Shown: positions 10,383-20,871 of the stretch, piece after piece
How positions within the stretch are numbered: position 1 is the first letter of the stretch
How the letters are laid out: the number at the start of each line of letters is the position of its first letter
Assembly: GCF_004563925.1 (NCBI RefSeq)
Contig: NZ_SPNJ01000006.1
Span: 186,001 to 250,000, forward strand
Length of the DNA stretch: 64,000 nucleotides
Direction: 5' to 3'
Source: Herbaspirillum sp. 3R11
GTDB lineage: Bacteria; Pseudomonadota; Gammaproteobacteria; Burkholderiales; Burkholderiaceae_D
Position numbers and translations under genes: made by a program
Notes under the pieces: model-generated
What the model was told of the DNA's origin: nothing
What the model saw: only the letters and a program-made list of their open reading frames with translations
Database searches by the model: none

Positions 10383-11591
10383 GTGTCGACGCACAAGAAA
10401 ACCACCACCGGCGTAACCAGAACCACCCGGGCCATCGGCGCGGCCCTGGTCCTGATCGCCTTGTCCTATGCCGCCACGGGTGTGGCGCGCTTGCCGTCGC
10501 CGCCGGCGCTGATCGGGCTGGCGCTGGACTGGCAGCCGCCTTCGCGCAGCTGGGAATATTTCGACGGCGCGCCGCTGGCCGCGGCCGCCGTGCCGGCCGT
10601 CTTTGACGAGCGCAAGATCGATCTTGCGCCCGAGGTGGCGTGGCGCGACGGCGGCCGCATCGACTTTGCCGGCTTCCTCCGCGAGACCCACACCAACGCC
10701 TTGCTGGTGGTGCAGCACGGTCGCCTGGTCTACGAGCACTATCCGCTGGGCGCGCAGCGCGCCACGGTGTTTCCGTCGTATTCGGTGGCCAAGTCGATGC
10801 TGTCGGACCTGGTCGGCGTGGCGCTGGCCGAAGGCAAGATCACGGCGCTGTCGGATCCGGTGCGCAAGTATGTGCCGGACCTGCCGGAGAAATTCGCGAC
10901 GCTCACCGTCGACGACCTGCTCAACATGCGTTCCGGCGTGCGCGTCGAAGAGAAGTACGACAGCGCGTTTTCGCAGATCGCCTTCATGTACATCACCACT
11001 GACCTGAAGCGCTTCGTGCGCGGGCTGGACAAGACTGCGTTCACGCCGGGACAGGGATTCACCTATCGCAGCGTCGATTACCTGCTGCTCGGCATGGTGC
11101 TGTCGGCGGCCACCGGCGAGCCGGTCACGCGCTATCTTGAACGCAAATTGTGGCAGCCGATGGGCGCGGCCTACGGCGCCAGCTGGAGCGTCGACAACAA
11201 GAAGCATGGCGTGGAAAAAAGCTTTTGCTGCGTCAATGCGCGCGCCGTCGATTTCGCCCGCTACGGCCTGCTGCATTTGCGCCAGGGCCGTGCCGGTGGC
11301 GTCCAGGTGTTGCCGGCGGCGTGGATGCAACGTCCGCCGGAAGTCGGCACGGCCGATGCCGATTTCGCCTACGGCCGCGGCTGGTGGCTGCCGCGTCAAT
11401 CTGCCGCCCGCGACGACGGCCGCGCGCCGACCGACTACACCGCGATCGGCATTCACGGCCAGTACGTCTACATCGATCCGGTCAGCGACACCGTCATCGT
11501 CAAGCTCAGCGACCACGGCAACGAGCAGGACGAGGCGCTGACGGTGGCGGCCTTCCGCAGCATCGTCGCGGCGCTGCTGACCAGCGATTAA
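10383..11591 (+). CDS. Serine hydrolase, class C beta-lactamase-like (exported)
   Basis: A 402-residue protein of the beta-lactamase/penicillin-binding-like superfamily. An N-terminal hydrophobic segment at about 17-35 anchors or exports it. The nucleophile motif is Ser134-Val-Ala-Lys137 (SxxK), with a YRS tripeptide in FTYRSVDYLLLG that stands where class C enzymes have YSN. A third HxG-type motif may be IHGQYVY near the C-terminus. The start is GTG at 10383, after aaggaa. The gene is convergent with the HD-domain gene, leaving a 6-bp gap. It is more likely a peptidase or esterase (EstB-like) than a resistance enzyme. Confidence 0.85.
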   Translation: MSTHKKTTTGVTRTTRAIGAALVLIALSYAATGVARLPSPPALIGLALDWQPPSRSWEYFDGAPLAAAAVPAVFDERKIDLAPEVAWRDGGRIDFAGFLRETHTNALLVVQHGRLVYEHYPLGAQRATVFPSYSVAKSMLSDLVGVALAEGKITALSDPVRKYVPDLPEKFATLTVDDLLNMRSGVRVEEKYDSAFSQIAFMYITTDLKRFVRGLDKTAFTPGQGFTYRSVDYLLLGMVLSAATGEPVTRYLERKLWQPMGAAYGASWSVDNKKHGVEKSFCCVNARAVDFARYGLLHLRQGRAGGVQVLPAAWMQRPPEVGTADADFAYGRGWWLPRQSAARDDGRAPTDYTAIGIHGQYVYIDPVSDTVIVKLSDHGNEQDEALTVAAFRSIVAALLTSD

Positions 11592-11597
11592 ACGAGT

Positions 11598-12239
11598 TCA
11601 GGCCGCCCAGGCTGAACCGCGTATCACGCTGCAGAAGTTGCCGGGCGTAAACGCCGGCTCCTTGTCGGCGATCACGTCGCCCTTGACGTTGCCGAAGGTG
11701 GTGTCGGGTTTGTGGCGGATGCCGTTGTAGAAGGTCTGGATGATGTCTTCCTTGAAATTGCCGCCGCGAGGGTGCGCCAGCACCACCGCTTCGCGTTCGG
11801 CGTCGCTGTATTCCTCGTACTTCATGCCCAGCACGTCCATTTCCACGCCGGCCGTCACCAGCGCCACCACCGGGTGCATGTGCTGCGGGATGCCCGGCGT
11901 GGTGTGCAGGGCGATGGCGTTCCACACGGTGTCTATGTCGCCTTGCCCGATGCCGCGGCTGTCGAGGAAGTCGCGCGCGGCGTTGGCGCCATCGACTTCG
12001 AAGCGCTCGCAGGCGCTGCTGTGCTTGTGGCTCAGGCCCATGTCATGGAACATGCAGCTGCAGTACAGCAATTCGGGGTCGAACTTGAGGCCGCGCCGGC
12101 GTCCGGCCAGGGCGGCGAAATAGAACACGCGGCTGGAATGGTGGAACAGCAGCGGCGACACGGTGTCGCGCACGGCTTCGGTAATTTCGCGGGCCAGCTT
12201 GCTGTCGGGAATGGCGACGTCGCCGATGTTGAGGGTCAT
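11598..12239 (-). CDS. HD-domain hydrolase, cyanamide hydratase-like
   Basis: A 213-residue metal-dependent HD protein. The expected ligands are visible: His33/His34 ([11 protein letters not shown]), the HD pair His65-Asp66 (CMFHDMGL), and a later His in [14 protein letters not shown]. Layout and length fit the cyanamide hydratase-like group of HD hydrolases found in fungi and bacteria. The substrate is not predictable, since many members act on unknown small amides or nucleotides. The ATG is at 12237-12239. It stands alone on the minus strand. Confidence 0.8.
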   Translation of the reverse strand: MTLNIGDVAIPDSKLAREITEAVRDTVSPLLFHHSSRVFYFAALAGRRRGLKFDPELLYCSCMFHDMGLSHKHSSACERFEVDGANAARDFLDSRGIGQGDIDTVWNAIALHTTPGIPQHMHPVVALVTAGVEMDVLGMKYEEYSDAEREAVVLAHPRGGNFKEDIIQTFYNGIRHKPDTTFGNVKGDVIADKEPAFTPGNFCSVIRGSAWAA

Positions 12240-12806
12240 GATGTATTCCGTTTGAAAAGTCGGGTTGAAAGGTCGAGTGGAATCAGGTGGGCTGCGGAGA
12301 TTTCATTCTGGGCGCTGCGCCGCGCCCGCTCAAGCAAGGCCTGGCGCGGATTGCTGCCATTCTGGCGTGCTATACGGACAGGGGCTGCGGCAAGCTTTTT
12401 GGAGAGGGCGGGCTGGCCGGAAATAATGGTGGTTTGGCAGGATTTGGACGCCGTTGTCGGCTTCGTCGGGCAACCGGGCGGCAAAGATGCAGCCCGGCAA
12501 GGTGTTCTTCGAAGCCTTCAGGCCCGGTCTTCAACGGTTTTCGACGGTTTCGAGCTAAAATACTGGTTGTTTTTGTGTTGGTGCTCAGGCGGTGGCAGCA
12601 AGAAACGGCCTCTGCTTCCTTACAGGTTCATGAAAGGAAGTGCCAATACAATACGAAGTTGTTGCAACATCAATCCGACGCATTGCGCCGTCGGGCAGGC
12701 AAGCCAGGTACCACCAGTATCGTCCGCTTCGCCTTGTCCGGCCCCCTTGATGGTGCGGCAGCCTCCGAGACGGCTCATCAAACACCAACCCCGCAAGGAC
12801 ATCACC
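12240..12806. other. 567-bp intergenic region upstream of icd
   Basis: This gap lies between the divergent HD-hydrolase and icd genes. It contains an AT-rich patch near 12556-12580 (ctaaaatactgg, then T-rich) that could hold a promoter for icd, and open frames without a ribosome site or recognisable protein. I see no RNA gene or strong palindrome. Confidence 0.4.
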
Positions 12807-15041
<2,235 letters not shown>

Positions 15042-15062
15042 ACACGTTTGAAGCAAGTCTGA

Positions 15063-15086
15063 CATCAGCCCGAAGCCGGGCTGATG
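15063..15086 (+). terminator. Hairpin after icd (first)
   Basis: A perfect 9-bp stem CATCAGCCC/GGGCTGATG with a 6-base loop begins 21 bases after the icd stop. It has no T-run and probably stabilises the 3' end. Confidence 0.55.
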
Positions 15087-15093
15087 CAAGGCG

Positions 15094-15134
15094 AAAAAAG
15101 CGGATCTGCGCAGTACGGCAGGTCCGCTTTTTTA
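15094..15134 (+). terminator. Intrinsic terminator of icd (bidirectional)
   Basis: A stem of about 16 pairs (AAAAAAGCGGATCTGC against GCAGGTCCGCTTTTTT, one G-T pair) with an 8-base loop and a T-run. The flanking A and T runs make it usable on both strands, so it can also stop the minus-strand EAL operon. Confidence 0.9.
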
Positions 15135-15166
15135 TTCTCTCTGCGTTATTCGCTGCGCCGGCTTGC

Positions 15167-16861
15167 TCATGCCGCGAGGGCGAACAACTCCTGCGGCGTC
15201 GCATTGGCAGGCCGCGGGCGCCCGTACAAATAACCCTGCACTTCATCGCATGACCACTGGCGCAGCCATTCACGTTGCTCGGGCGTTTCCACGCCTTCGG
15301 CGATCACTTCGACGCCGAGGTTGTGGCCGAGGCCGATCACGGCCTGGACGATGGCGGCGTCTTCCGACTGCGGGCGCAGCTCGCGGATGAAGGACTGGTC
15401 GATCTTGAGCTTGGTGATGGGGAATCGCTTCAGATACGCCAGGCTGGAATAGCCGGTGCCGAAATCGTCGATCGACAGTTTCAGGCCGAGTCCGCGCAGC
15501 TTGCACAGCAGTTCGATGGAGCGCTGGACGTTGTCCATCATGACGCCTTCGGTGATTTCCAGTTCCAGGTTGTGCGGCGCGATGCCGGTGTCGGACAGCG
15601 CGCGCTGCACCATGTCGAAGAAGCCGGGATGATTGAACTGGCGTGGCGAAATGTTCACCGCCATGGTCAGGTCGTTGCCGGTGATGCGCTTCCACAACTG
15701 CCCCTGCAGGCAGGCTTCGTAAAGAATCCATTCGCCGATGCCGATGATCAGGCCGGTCTCTTCGGCCAGCGGGATGAACTTGTCCGGCGGGATCAGCTCG
15801 CCGTTGCGGCGCCAGCGGACCAGCGCCTCGAAGCCGACCAGGCGGTTGCTGCTCAGCGATTGCTGCGGCTGGTAATGCAGTTCCAGTTCGCCGCGTTCCA
15901 CCGCGTGGCGCAGGTGCGCTTCGAGGTCAAGGCGCAGGTCAGCCTGGGCGTTGAGGTCTTCCGAATAGCCGACCAGCGCATCGCCGCCGGATTGGCGCGC
16001 CGCCTGTAATGCAGCGTCGGCATTCTTCAGCAGGCGTGCGGCTTCGGCGCCGTGGCGCGGATATTCGGCGTAGCCCAAGCTCAGGCTCGACACCACCTCA
16101 TGGCGCTCGCTGATGAAGGGTGTGCGCATCTGCATCTGCAAGGCGTTCAGCGCTTCTTCGAAAGAAGGATGACTCTGCGCGGTGCGGAACAGGATCGCGA
16201 TATTGGCGCCGTCGAGCCGATAGACTTCGGCGCCGAAGCTTTCGGCGCACACGCGGATGCGTTCTGCCACGTCCTGCATCATGCGGTCGCCGAAGGCATG
16301 GCCGAAGCCGCCGACCACGCGTTCGAAACGGTCGATGGTGCCCAGCACCACGGTGTGCGCATGCGCCGGCAACTGGCGCAGGCGGCGTTCGAACGAGCGC
16401 CGGTGGGCGAGGCCGGTGAGCGGATCGTGATCGGCCTGGTGCGCCAGCTGCGACTCGGTGCGCAGGCGCGCGCGGATGTGATAAATCATGAAGCCGGCGG
16501 TCAGCACCGCCAGCAGGTCGAACAGATGCACCAGGCGCGTGATGCGCACGACGTCATTGGCGGCATCCATCATCTGGGCGCCGACGCTGTTGTCTTCCAG
16601 GCTGGCGCCGTCCGGCGCATTGTTTGCGGCGAACTGCTCGGTGCGGTGGCGGATGTCGCCGACGGTGCTTTCCATCACCACCGACAAGGCGATGCTGGCG
16701 CCGATCACCAGCAACAGCAACGCGTAAATCGACCAGCGTGAATGGCGTCGCAGGAATTGCCACGACAGTCCGGCGGTGGCCGCCTGCAAGCGGCGGCCGG
16801 GCAGGCGTCGCGGCGCCAGAGAGGTGGACAGGAAACTGCGCGCCTGGACGTCGAAAGTCAT
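15167..16861 (-). CDS. Membrane EAL phosphodiesterase with degenerate GGDEF domain
   Basis: A 564-residue protein. Two TM helices (about 43-62 and 112-130) flank a short periplasmic loop. A GGDEF domain follows, in which the signature is replaced by LDGAN ([11 protein letters not shown]), so cyclase activity is unlikely. The EAL domain keeps [27 protein letters not shown] and the late lysine and glutamate ([16 protein letters not shown]), so c-di-GMP hydrolysis is plausible. The ATG overlaps the TGA of the receiver gene upstream (ATGA, 16858-16861), which suggests the receiver controls this enzyme. Confidence 0.92.
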   Translation of the reverse strand: MTFDVQARSFLSTSLAPRRLPGRRLQAATAGLSWQFLRRHSRWSIYALLLLVIGASIALSVVMESTVGDIRHRTEQFAANNAPDGASLEDNSVGAQMMDAANDVVRITRLVHLFDLLAVLTAGFMIYHIRARLRTESQLAHQADHDPLTGLAHRRSFERRLRQLPAHAHTVVLGTIDRFERVVGGFGHAFGDRMMQDVAERIRVCAESFGAEVYRLDGANIAILFRTAQSHPSFEEALNALQMQMRTPFISERHEVVSSLSLGYAEYPRHGAEAARLLKNADAALQAARQSGGDALVGYSEDLNAQADLRLDLEAHLRHAVERGELELHYQPQQSLSSNRLVGFEALVRWRRNGELIPPDKFIPLAEETGLIIGIGEWILYEACLQGQLWKRITGNDLTMAVNISPRQFNHPGFFDMVQRALSDTGIAPHNLELEITEGVMMDNVQRSIELLCKLRGLGLKLSIDDFGTGYSSLAYLKRFPITKLKIDQSFIRELRPQSEDAAIVQAVIGLGHNLGVEVIAEGVETPEQREWLRQWSCDEVQGYLYGRPRPANATPQELFALAA

Positions 16862-17319
16862 GATGGATCCTTGTCATGTTGCCGGTCCGGCGCAACGGTA
16901 TCTGCAACGGCATCTGCAACTGTTTCTGCAACGGTAGCGGCGGCCAGTGCACGTTCTATGCAACTGACCAGTTCGCCGGCGTTGAAGGGTTTGCTGAAAA
17001 ATCCGCTGGCGCCGGCCGCCATCGCGCGCCGGCGAATGCTCTCTTCGGGAAAGGCGGTAATGAAAATCAGCGGCAGCCGGCAGCCGTCGGCCAGCAGCTG
17101 GTCCTGCATGTCGAGCCCGCTCATGCCGCCCATCTGGACATCGGTGATGGCGCAGTCGACGATCTCGAAGCCGCGCTGCTGCAGGAATTCTTCGGCGGAG
17201 GCGAACGCCTGGGGCTGCATGCCGAGCGAGCGCACCAGGCGCGAAACGGCGGTGCGCACAAAGGGATCGTCATCCACTATGCCGATAGTACGTAGGTTTG
17301 GTGTCGTCAATTGAAGCAT
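16858..17319 (-). CDS. Stand-alone response regulator receiver
   Basis: A 153-residue CheY/FixJ-like receiver with no output domain. The acidic pocket (IVDDDPF), phospho-acceptor Asp60 ([11 protein letters not shown]), Thr (FITAFPEE) and Lys (FSKPF) are all present. The C-terminus ends in an alanine/valine repeat tail ([14 protein letters not shown]) made by a 12-bp DNA repeat. It is translationally coupled to the EAL gene by a 4-bp overlap, so it likely passes a phosphorylation signal to c-di-GMP turnover. The FixJ-type regulator and kinase genes 135 bp upstream are candidate partners. Confidence 0.92.
   Translation of the reverse strand: MLQLTTPNLRTIGIVDDDPFVRTAVSRLVRSLGMQPQAFASAEEFLQQRGFEIVDCAITDVQMGGMSGLDMQDQLLADGCRLPLIFITAFPEESIRRRAMAAGASGFFSKPFNAGELVSCIERALAAATVAETVADAVADTVAPDRQHDKDPS
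16892..16939. repeat. 12-bp in-frame tandem repeat
   Basis: Four imperfect copies of a 12-bp unit (gcaacggtatct) encode the [19 protein letters not shown] tail of the receiver. The unit preserves frame. Confidence 0.8.
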
Positions 17320-17454
17320 CCGGTTGCATGGACGGAACGGAAGAAGTCCATCGCTTGCAGCCAGAATAGGGGGTTTGCCGGAACGGCGAAATCATACGAT
17401 GGTATTAGGGCCGCAATGCCTTGTGCTGAAAGGCTTTGCGGCCGGAGCGGCGGG

Positions 17455-18102
17455 TCAGGCCGACAACCCCAGCGCCTGCGCCATCCTGACCAGCTCGGCG
17501 AAGCTCTTGGCCTGCATCTTCTTCATCGCATTGCCGCGATGGATCTTGACCGTGATTTCGCTGGTGCCGAGCTGGCCGGCGATCTGCTTGTTCATCAGGC
17601 CGGAGGCGGCCAGGCCCATGATTTCACGTTCGCGCGCGGTGAGCGTGGCGAAGCGCGCACGCAGCTCGGCGCTGCTCTTGTCTTCAGCCAGGCTGGCGCG
17701 GTTGCGTTCAAGCGCATGGTTCACCGCGTCGAGCAGGTCCTGGTCGCGGAAGGGCTTGGACAGAAAGTCGACGGCGCCGGCCTTCATCGCCTTGACGCTC
17801 ATCGGGATGTCGCCGTGGCCGGTCATGAAGATGATCGGCAGGGCGTTGCCGCTGCGCTGCAATTCCACCTGGAAGTCGAGCCCGCTGACGCCTTGCAGGC
17901 GCACGTCGAGCACCAGGCAGGCCGGGCCGGGGTAAGAGTGGGGCTGGCGTTGCAGGAAATCTGCCGCGGAAGAAAAGGTTTCGGCTTGCAGGCCGGAAGA
18001 GCGCAGCAAGTTGCTGACCGCCTTGCACATCGATGCATCGTCATCGACCACGAACACCATGGCGCTGTCGGCAAGCTTGTCGGAGGTAGTCACGGCGGTC
18101 AT
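17455..18102 (-). CDS. FixJ/NarL-type response regulator
   Basis: A 215-residue two-domain regulator. The receiver has VVDDDASMCKAVSNLL, phospho-acceptor Asp66 (LVLDVRLQG), MTGHGDI and LSKPF. A LuxR-type helix-turn-helix follows at about 150-205 (LTAREREIMGLAASGLMNKQ, then TVKIHRGNAMKKM). This is the FixJ/TodT/TtrR family layout. It lies 22 bp after the membrane kinase gene in the same orientation, so the two should form a two-component pair. Target genes are unknown. The downstream receiver and EAL genes are one possibility. Confidence 0.93.
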   Translation of the reverse strand: MTAVTTSDKLADSAMVFVVDDDASMCKAVSNLLRSSGLQAETFSSAADFLQRQPHSYPGPACLVLDVRLQGVSGLDFQVELQRSGNALPIIFMTGHGDIPMSVKAMKAGAVDFLSKPFRDQDLLDAVNHALERNRASLAEDKSSAELRARFATLTAREREIMGLAASGLMNKQIAGQLGTSEITVKIHRGNAMKKMQAKSFAELVRMAQALGLSA

Positions 18103-18124
18103 GGCGGTCAGGTTAACAATGAAA

Positions 18125-19186
18125 TCAGATGGACGGCAGCGAAAACTGCAGCGCTGCGCCGTGGTCGACGCCGTCGATCACCTTGATGCGGCCGCCGTGC
18201 GATTCGATGATCGAGCGGCAGATCGGCAGGCCCATGCCCATGCCTTCGGCCTTGGTCGAGAAGAACGGATCGAACAGCTTGTCGCGGTGCGCCGGCGCGA
18301 TGCCGTGGCCGCAGTCGAGCACCGTCACGGCGACGCGGTCGTCGCCGATCAGCGAGGTTTCCAGCACCAGTTCGCGCTGAGGCGCGGGGATGTCTTCCAT
18401 GGCCTGCATGCCGTTCATCATGAGATTGATGATGACTTGCTGCAATTGCACACGATCAGCATGTACCAGCGGCAGACCATGGGTCAGGCGCTGCGTCAGG
18501 CGCACGTCGTGGCGTGCAAGTTCGCGCTGCACCAGCGTCGCGCTTTCGGCGACGATGGCGTTGATCGCCAGCGGCGCGTAACTCGGCTCGCTCTTGCGCG
18601 ACAGCAGCCGCACGCGGCGGATCACTTCGCTGGCGCGGGTGGCGTCTTCCAGCATGCCGACCACCGAGGCGCGCACTTCCTGGAGTTCCGGCTGCGGCCG
18701 GTCGATCCAGCGCAGGCAGGCTTCGCCGTTGGCGTTGATGGCGGCCAGTGGTTGATTGACTTCATGGGCGATCGAAGCCGCCAGTTCGCCCAGCATGGTC
18801 ACGCGCGTGACGTGGGTCAATTGCGCTTGCGCGCGGCTGAGTGCTTCTTCGCGCAGCAACAGGCGGCTGGTGGCGGCCTGGCCCTTGAGCGCGAGGAAAG
18901 TCGTGACGGCGATGGCGATGATGCTCACCAGCATGCGCGCGAAGGAACCGCCGACAACGGCGAAGCCGTAGGAAATGACATAGGCCGCCACCGTCAGCAA
19001 CATGCATCCGGCCATCACCACCAGCGTGCCGCGGCGCGGCCAGGCGGTCACGGCGATCAGCATGACGGCGACGTACAGTACGGCGATAGCGATGTCGAGC
19101 GGCGTCAGCGCGTCGACCAGGAAGATCGCCAGCGCGAGCACACCGGCCATCAGCTGCAGCAGCGACATACGTTCCGGTTCCGACAT
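18125..19186 (-). CDS. Membrane sensor histidine kinase, FixL-type
   Basis: A 353-residue kinase. About four TM helices fill residues 8-100, with almost no periplasmic loop, so the signal is probably sensed in or at the membrane. A short coil leads to HisKA with His141 (ASIAHEVNQPLAAINANGEA) and an HATPase domain (NLMMNGMQAM, then LDCGHGIAP, GMGMGLPICRSIIESHGG). The HisKA form is that of FixL/DctB-like kinases. It pairs with the FixJ-type regulator just downstream. No heme-PAS is present, so oxygen sensing is not implied. Confidence 0.92.
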   Translation of the reverse strand: MSEPERMSLLQLMAGVLALAIFLVDALTPLDIAIAVLYVAVMLIAVTAWPRRGTLVVMAGCMLLTVAAYVISYGFAVVGGSFARMLVSIIAIAVTTFLALKGQAATSRLLLREEALSRAQAQLTHVTRVTMLGELAASIAHEVNQPLAAINANGEACLRWIDRPQPELQEVRASVVGMLEDATRASEVIRRVRLLSRKSEPSYAPLAINAIVAESATLVQRELARHDVRLTQRLTHGLPLVHADRVQLQQVIINLMMNGMQAMEDIPAPQRELVLETSLIGDDRVAVTVLDCGHGIAPAHRDKLFDPFFSTKAEGMGMGLPICRSIIESHGGRIKVIDGVDHGAALQFSLPSI

Positions 19187-19519
19187 GGAGAAGACTCTCT
19201 TGGATTTATTGTTGTCCGCATGCTTGCGGATGCGCCGCTGTCACCGGGGAAAACGCATCCGGAGTCTGCAGGCGGTCATGATTGCGGGCCAGTATAAAGC
19301 AAGCAATTCGCCCGCGATAGGCGGCCTAAACCAAAGTATAGGTTGGTGGAATCCGGGTCGATCGGGAGGCGTTTTTGTAGTGCCGGGAAGGAGGGGCGAT
19401 GCGGCCGGCGCGCGCGGATGTGGATCCGTCACGCGCGCCGCAGCCGCTGGTGTTGCCTTTGCCGGTTTCGCAGCGAGAGCAGCGAAACCGGTATTTCCAC
19501 TACGGATTACCGAGCGGCA
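19187..19519. other. 333-bp intergenic region with a hairpin
   Basis: This region is upstream of the kinase operon and downstream of the DUF4148 gene. It holds a 10-bp hairpin at 19462-19491 and otherwise no gene I can support. The segment near 19330-19345 (aaccaaagtatagg) is AT-rich and may hold the kinase promoter. Confidence 0.4.
19462..19491 (-). terminator. Hairpin downstream of DUF4148 gene
   Basis: Stem CCGGTTTCGC/GCGAAACCGG with a 10-base loop lies 28 bases beyond the DUF4148 stop. It has no T-run, so it may act as a 3'-end stabiliser or a weak terminator. Confidence 0.5.
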
Positions 19520-19801
19520 TCAGGCGCCGGCGTACGTGGCGTCGTCATGCATGTTGTGGGCGTGCTGCAAATCCTGGCGCACGTCCTGGCGGCTCAGGCG
19601 CGACGCTGCCGGCATGGCGGCAGGATAGTTGTCGCCGTCCGCGATCTGGCCTTGCTGCTCGGCCTGGATCAGTTCCTGTTTGACTTCGGCGCGGCTGACG
19701 CTGGACACGAATGGCTGGTCGACCGGATAAGGGGCTTCGGCGTAGGCGCCGGCAGCGGTAGTGAGGGCCAGGGCGGCGAAGGCGAGGGATAATTTACGCA
19801 T
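19520..19801 (-). CDS. DUF4148 small exported protein
   Basis: A 93-residue protein with a signal peptide (MRKLSLAFAALALTTAAGAYA, cleavage after AYA likely) and a mature part with the DUF4148 pattern SRAEVKQELIQAEQQGQI, repeated as SRLSRQDVRQDLQHAH. Members are common in several copies in Burkholderiales. Their role in the periplasm is unknown. Upstream lie a 21-bp palindrome (19840-19860) and an ATGAC-repeat site (19931-19957) that may control it. Confidence 0.88.
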   Translation of the reverse strand: MRKLSLAFAALALTTAAGAYAEAPYPVDQPFVSSVSRAEVKQELIQAEQQGQIADGDNYPAAMPAASRLSRQDVRQDLQHAHNMHDDATYAGA

Positions 19802-19839
19802 GGTGTGTTCTCCAAAAAAGTCAGACGACGACCGCAGTC

Positions 19840-19860
19840 AGCCATGCAGACTGCATGGCT
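19840..19860. promoter_or_regulatory. Perfect 10-bp palindrome with single-base centre
   Basis: AGCCATGCAG-A-CTGCATGGCT begins 39 bp before the DUF4148 start codon. The centre is too short for an RNA hairpin loop without fraying, so a dimeric DNA-binding protein site is more likely. Confidence 0.5.
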
Positions 19861-19930
19861 AGGGAGTAAAGCTGAAGGGGGGCTGCGGTCATCGTGGAAC
19901 ACATTCTGCGCCGCGCTGTCGGACAGAAGC

Positions 19931-19957
19931 ATGACGAACATATGACAATCCGGTCAT
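19931..19957. promoter_or_regulatory. ATGAC-N6-ATGAC-N6-GTCAT operator-like site (copy A)
   Basis: Two ATGAC half-sites spaced 11 bp (19931, 19942) are followed by an inverted GTCAT at 19953. The same layout occurs at 40279-40304. Spacing of 11 bp is typical of OmpR/PhoB-family response regulators. It could serve the DUF4148 gene (about 130 bp away) or the divergent gene at 20138. Confidence 0.5.
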
Positions 19958-20137
19958 GCGGGCGTCAGGTTTTTCTCAGCATGTGTTCAGCTTGGGGATG
20001 CCGTCCGGAATCATGCGATCCGCCGCAGCCGCCCACGCGGCGTACGGTATCCGCGACACGGCGGTGTACCATGGCTCGATGGTGTCGCAAGCAAAAGTGT
20101 CAGCCTCGGAGGGCCGGCATCCAAAAAGGGGGAGTCA

Positions 20138-20866
20138 ATGATGATGGAATTGTTTTATCGGATCAAGCGATCTCATAGTGCTTGTCGAACAGCCCTGATG
20201 CTGGCGGCAGTCATCGCCATGTCCTCGGCGCCGCACGCCGCACGCGCCGCCGAACCCAGCTGCGATTGCCAGCAGAGCGTGGGCACGTGCTCGGCCTCAA
20301 TTGCGGTCAAGCCGGTGGAGGCGACCACCCTCGGTTCGTATGCATCCGAGTTGCGCTTCACCTCTTCCGCACCGGCTTGTTCGAAGGTCAACTATTACGT
20401 CGACGGCACGCCCTATTTCAACGTGCTGGTCAACGGCAATACCGGCGCCGATACGATCTGGGGACAGAAGCAGATCAGCCGTACCAACATCACCGAGATC
20501 ACGTGCCAGGTCTGCAAGCAAGTCGCGATGACACCGGTGCCGGTGGAAAAGAAACCCGAGAACACCGAACTCAAGCCGACCTTGTTTGACGGCCAGTGGG
20601 CCGGCGCCGGCAACAATTCCTTCGGCTCGGCGCAGCGCTGGACCTTGAGCTTCGCCACCACCGCAGCCGGCAAGGCCGCCATCACCGGCACCATGGAAGG
20701 CAACTTCCCGACGGTGCCGATCAGCGCCAGCGGCACCGTCAGCGGCAGTACGCTGAGCTGGCTCGATCAGCAGACCACGTGCTCGGCCAAGCTGCTGACC
20801 GACGTGTCGCTGGCTTTCGAATGCCACGGCCAGGGCTCGGTGCAGATGGTGATGCGGCGGCAGTGA
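20138..20866 (+). CDS. Exported protein of unknown function, cysteine-rich
   Basis: A 242-residue (or 241, from ATG 20141) protein that I do not recognise. The N-terminus is a signal peptide with a hydrophobic core (ALMLAAVIAMSSAPHAARA) and a likely cleavage before AEPSCDC. The mature part has paired cysteines (CDCQQSVGTC; CQVCK; TTCSAK; FECHG), suggesting disulfides. The second half (from FDGQWAGAGNN) resembles a small beta-barrel or lipocalin-like fold by its alternating pattern, which is only inference. The ribosome site aagggggag precedes three in-frame ATGs. Its stop overlaps the possible GTG start of the DUF4105 gene. Confidence 0.75.
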   Translation: MMMELFYRIKRSHSACRTALMLAAVIAMSSAPHAARAAEPSCDCQQSVGTCSASIAVKPVEATTLGSYASELRFTSSAPACSKVNYYVDGTPYFNVLVNGNTGADTIWGQKQISRTNITEITCQVCKQVAMTPVPVEKKPENTELKPTLFDGQWAGAGNNSFGSAQRWTLSFATTAAGKAAITGTMEGNFPTVPISASGTVSGSTLSWLDQQTTCSAKLLTDVSLAFECHGQGSVQMVMRRQ

Positions 20867-20871
20867 ATCGC

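Larger units (their letters stand above)
19802..20137. other. 336-bp divergent regulatory region
   Basis: The region between the divergent DUF4148 gene and the secreted protein at 20138 holds two operator-like sites, at 19840-19860 and 19931-19957, and no further gene. Confidence 0.5.
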
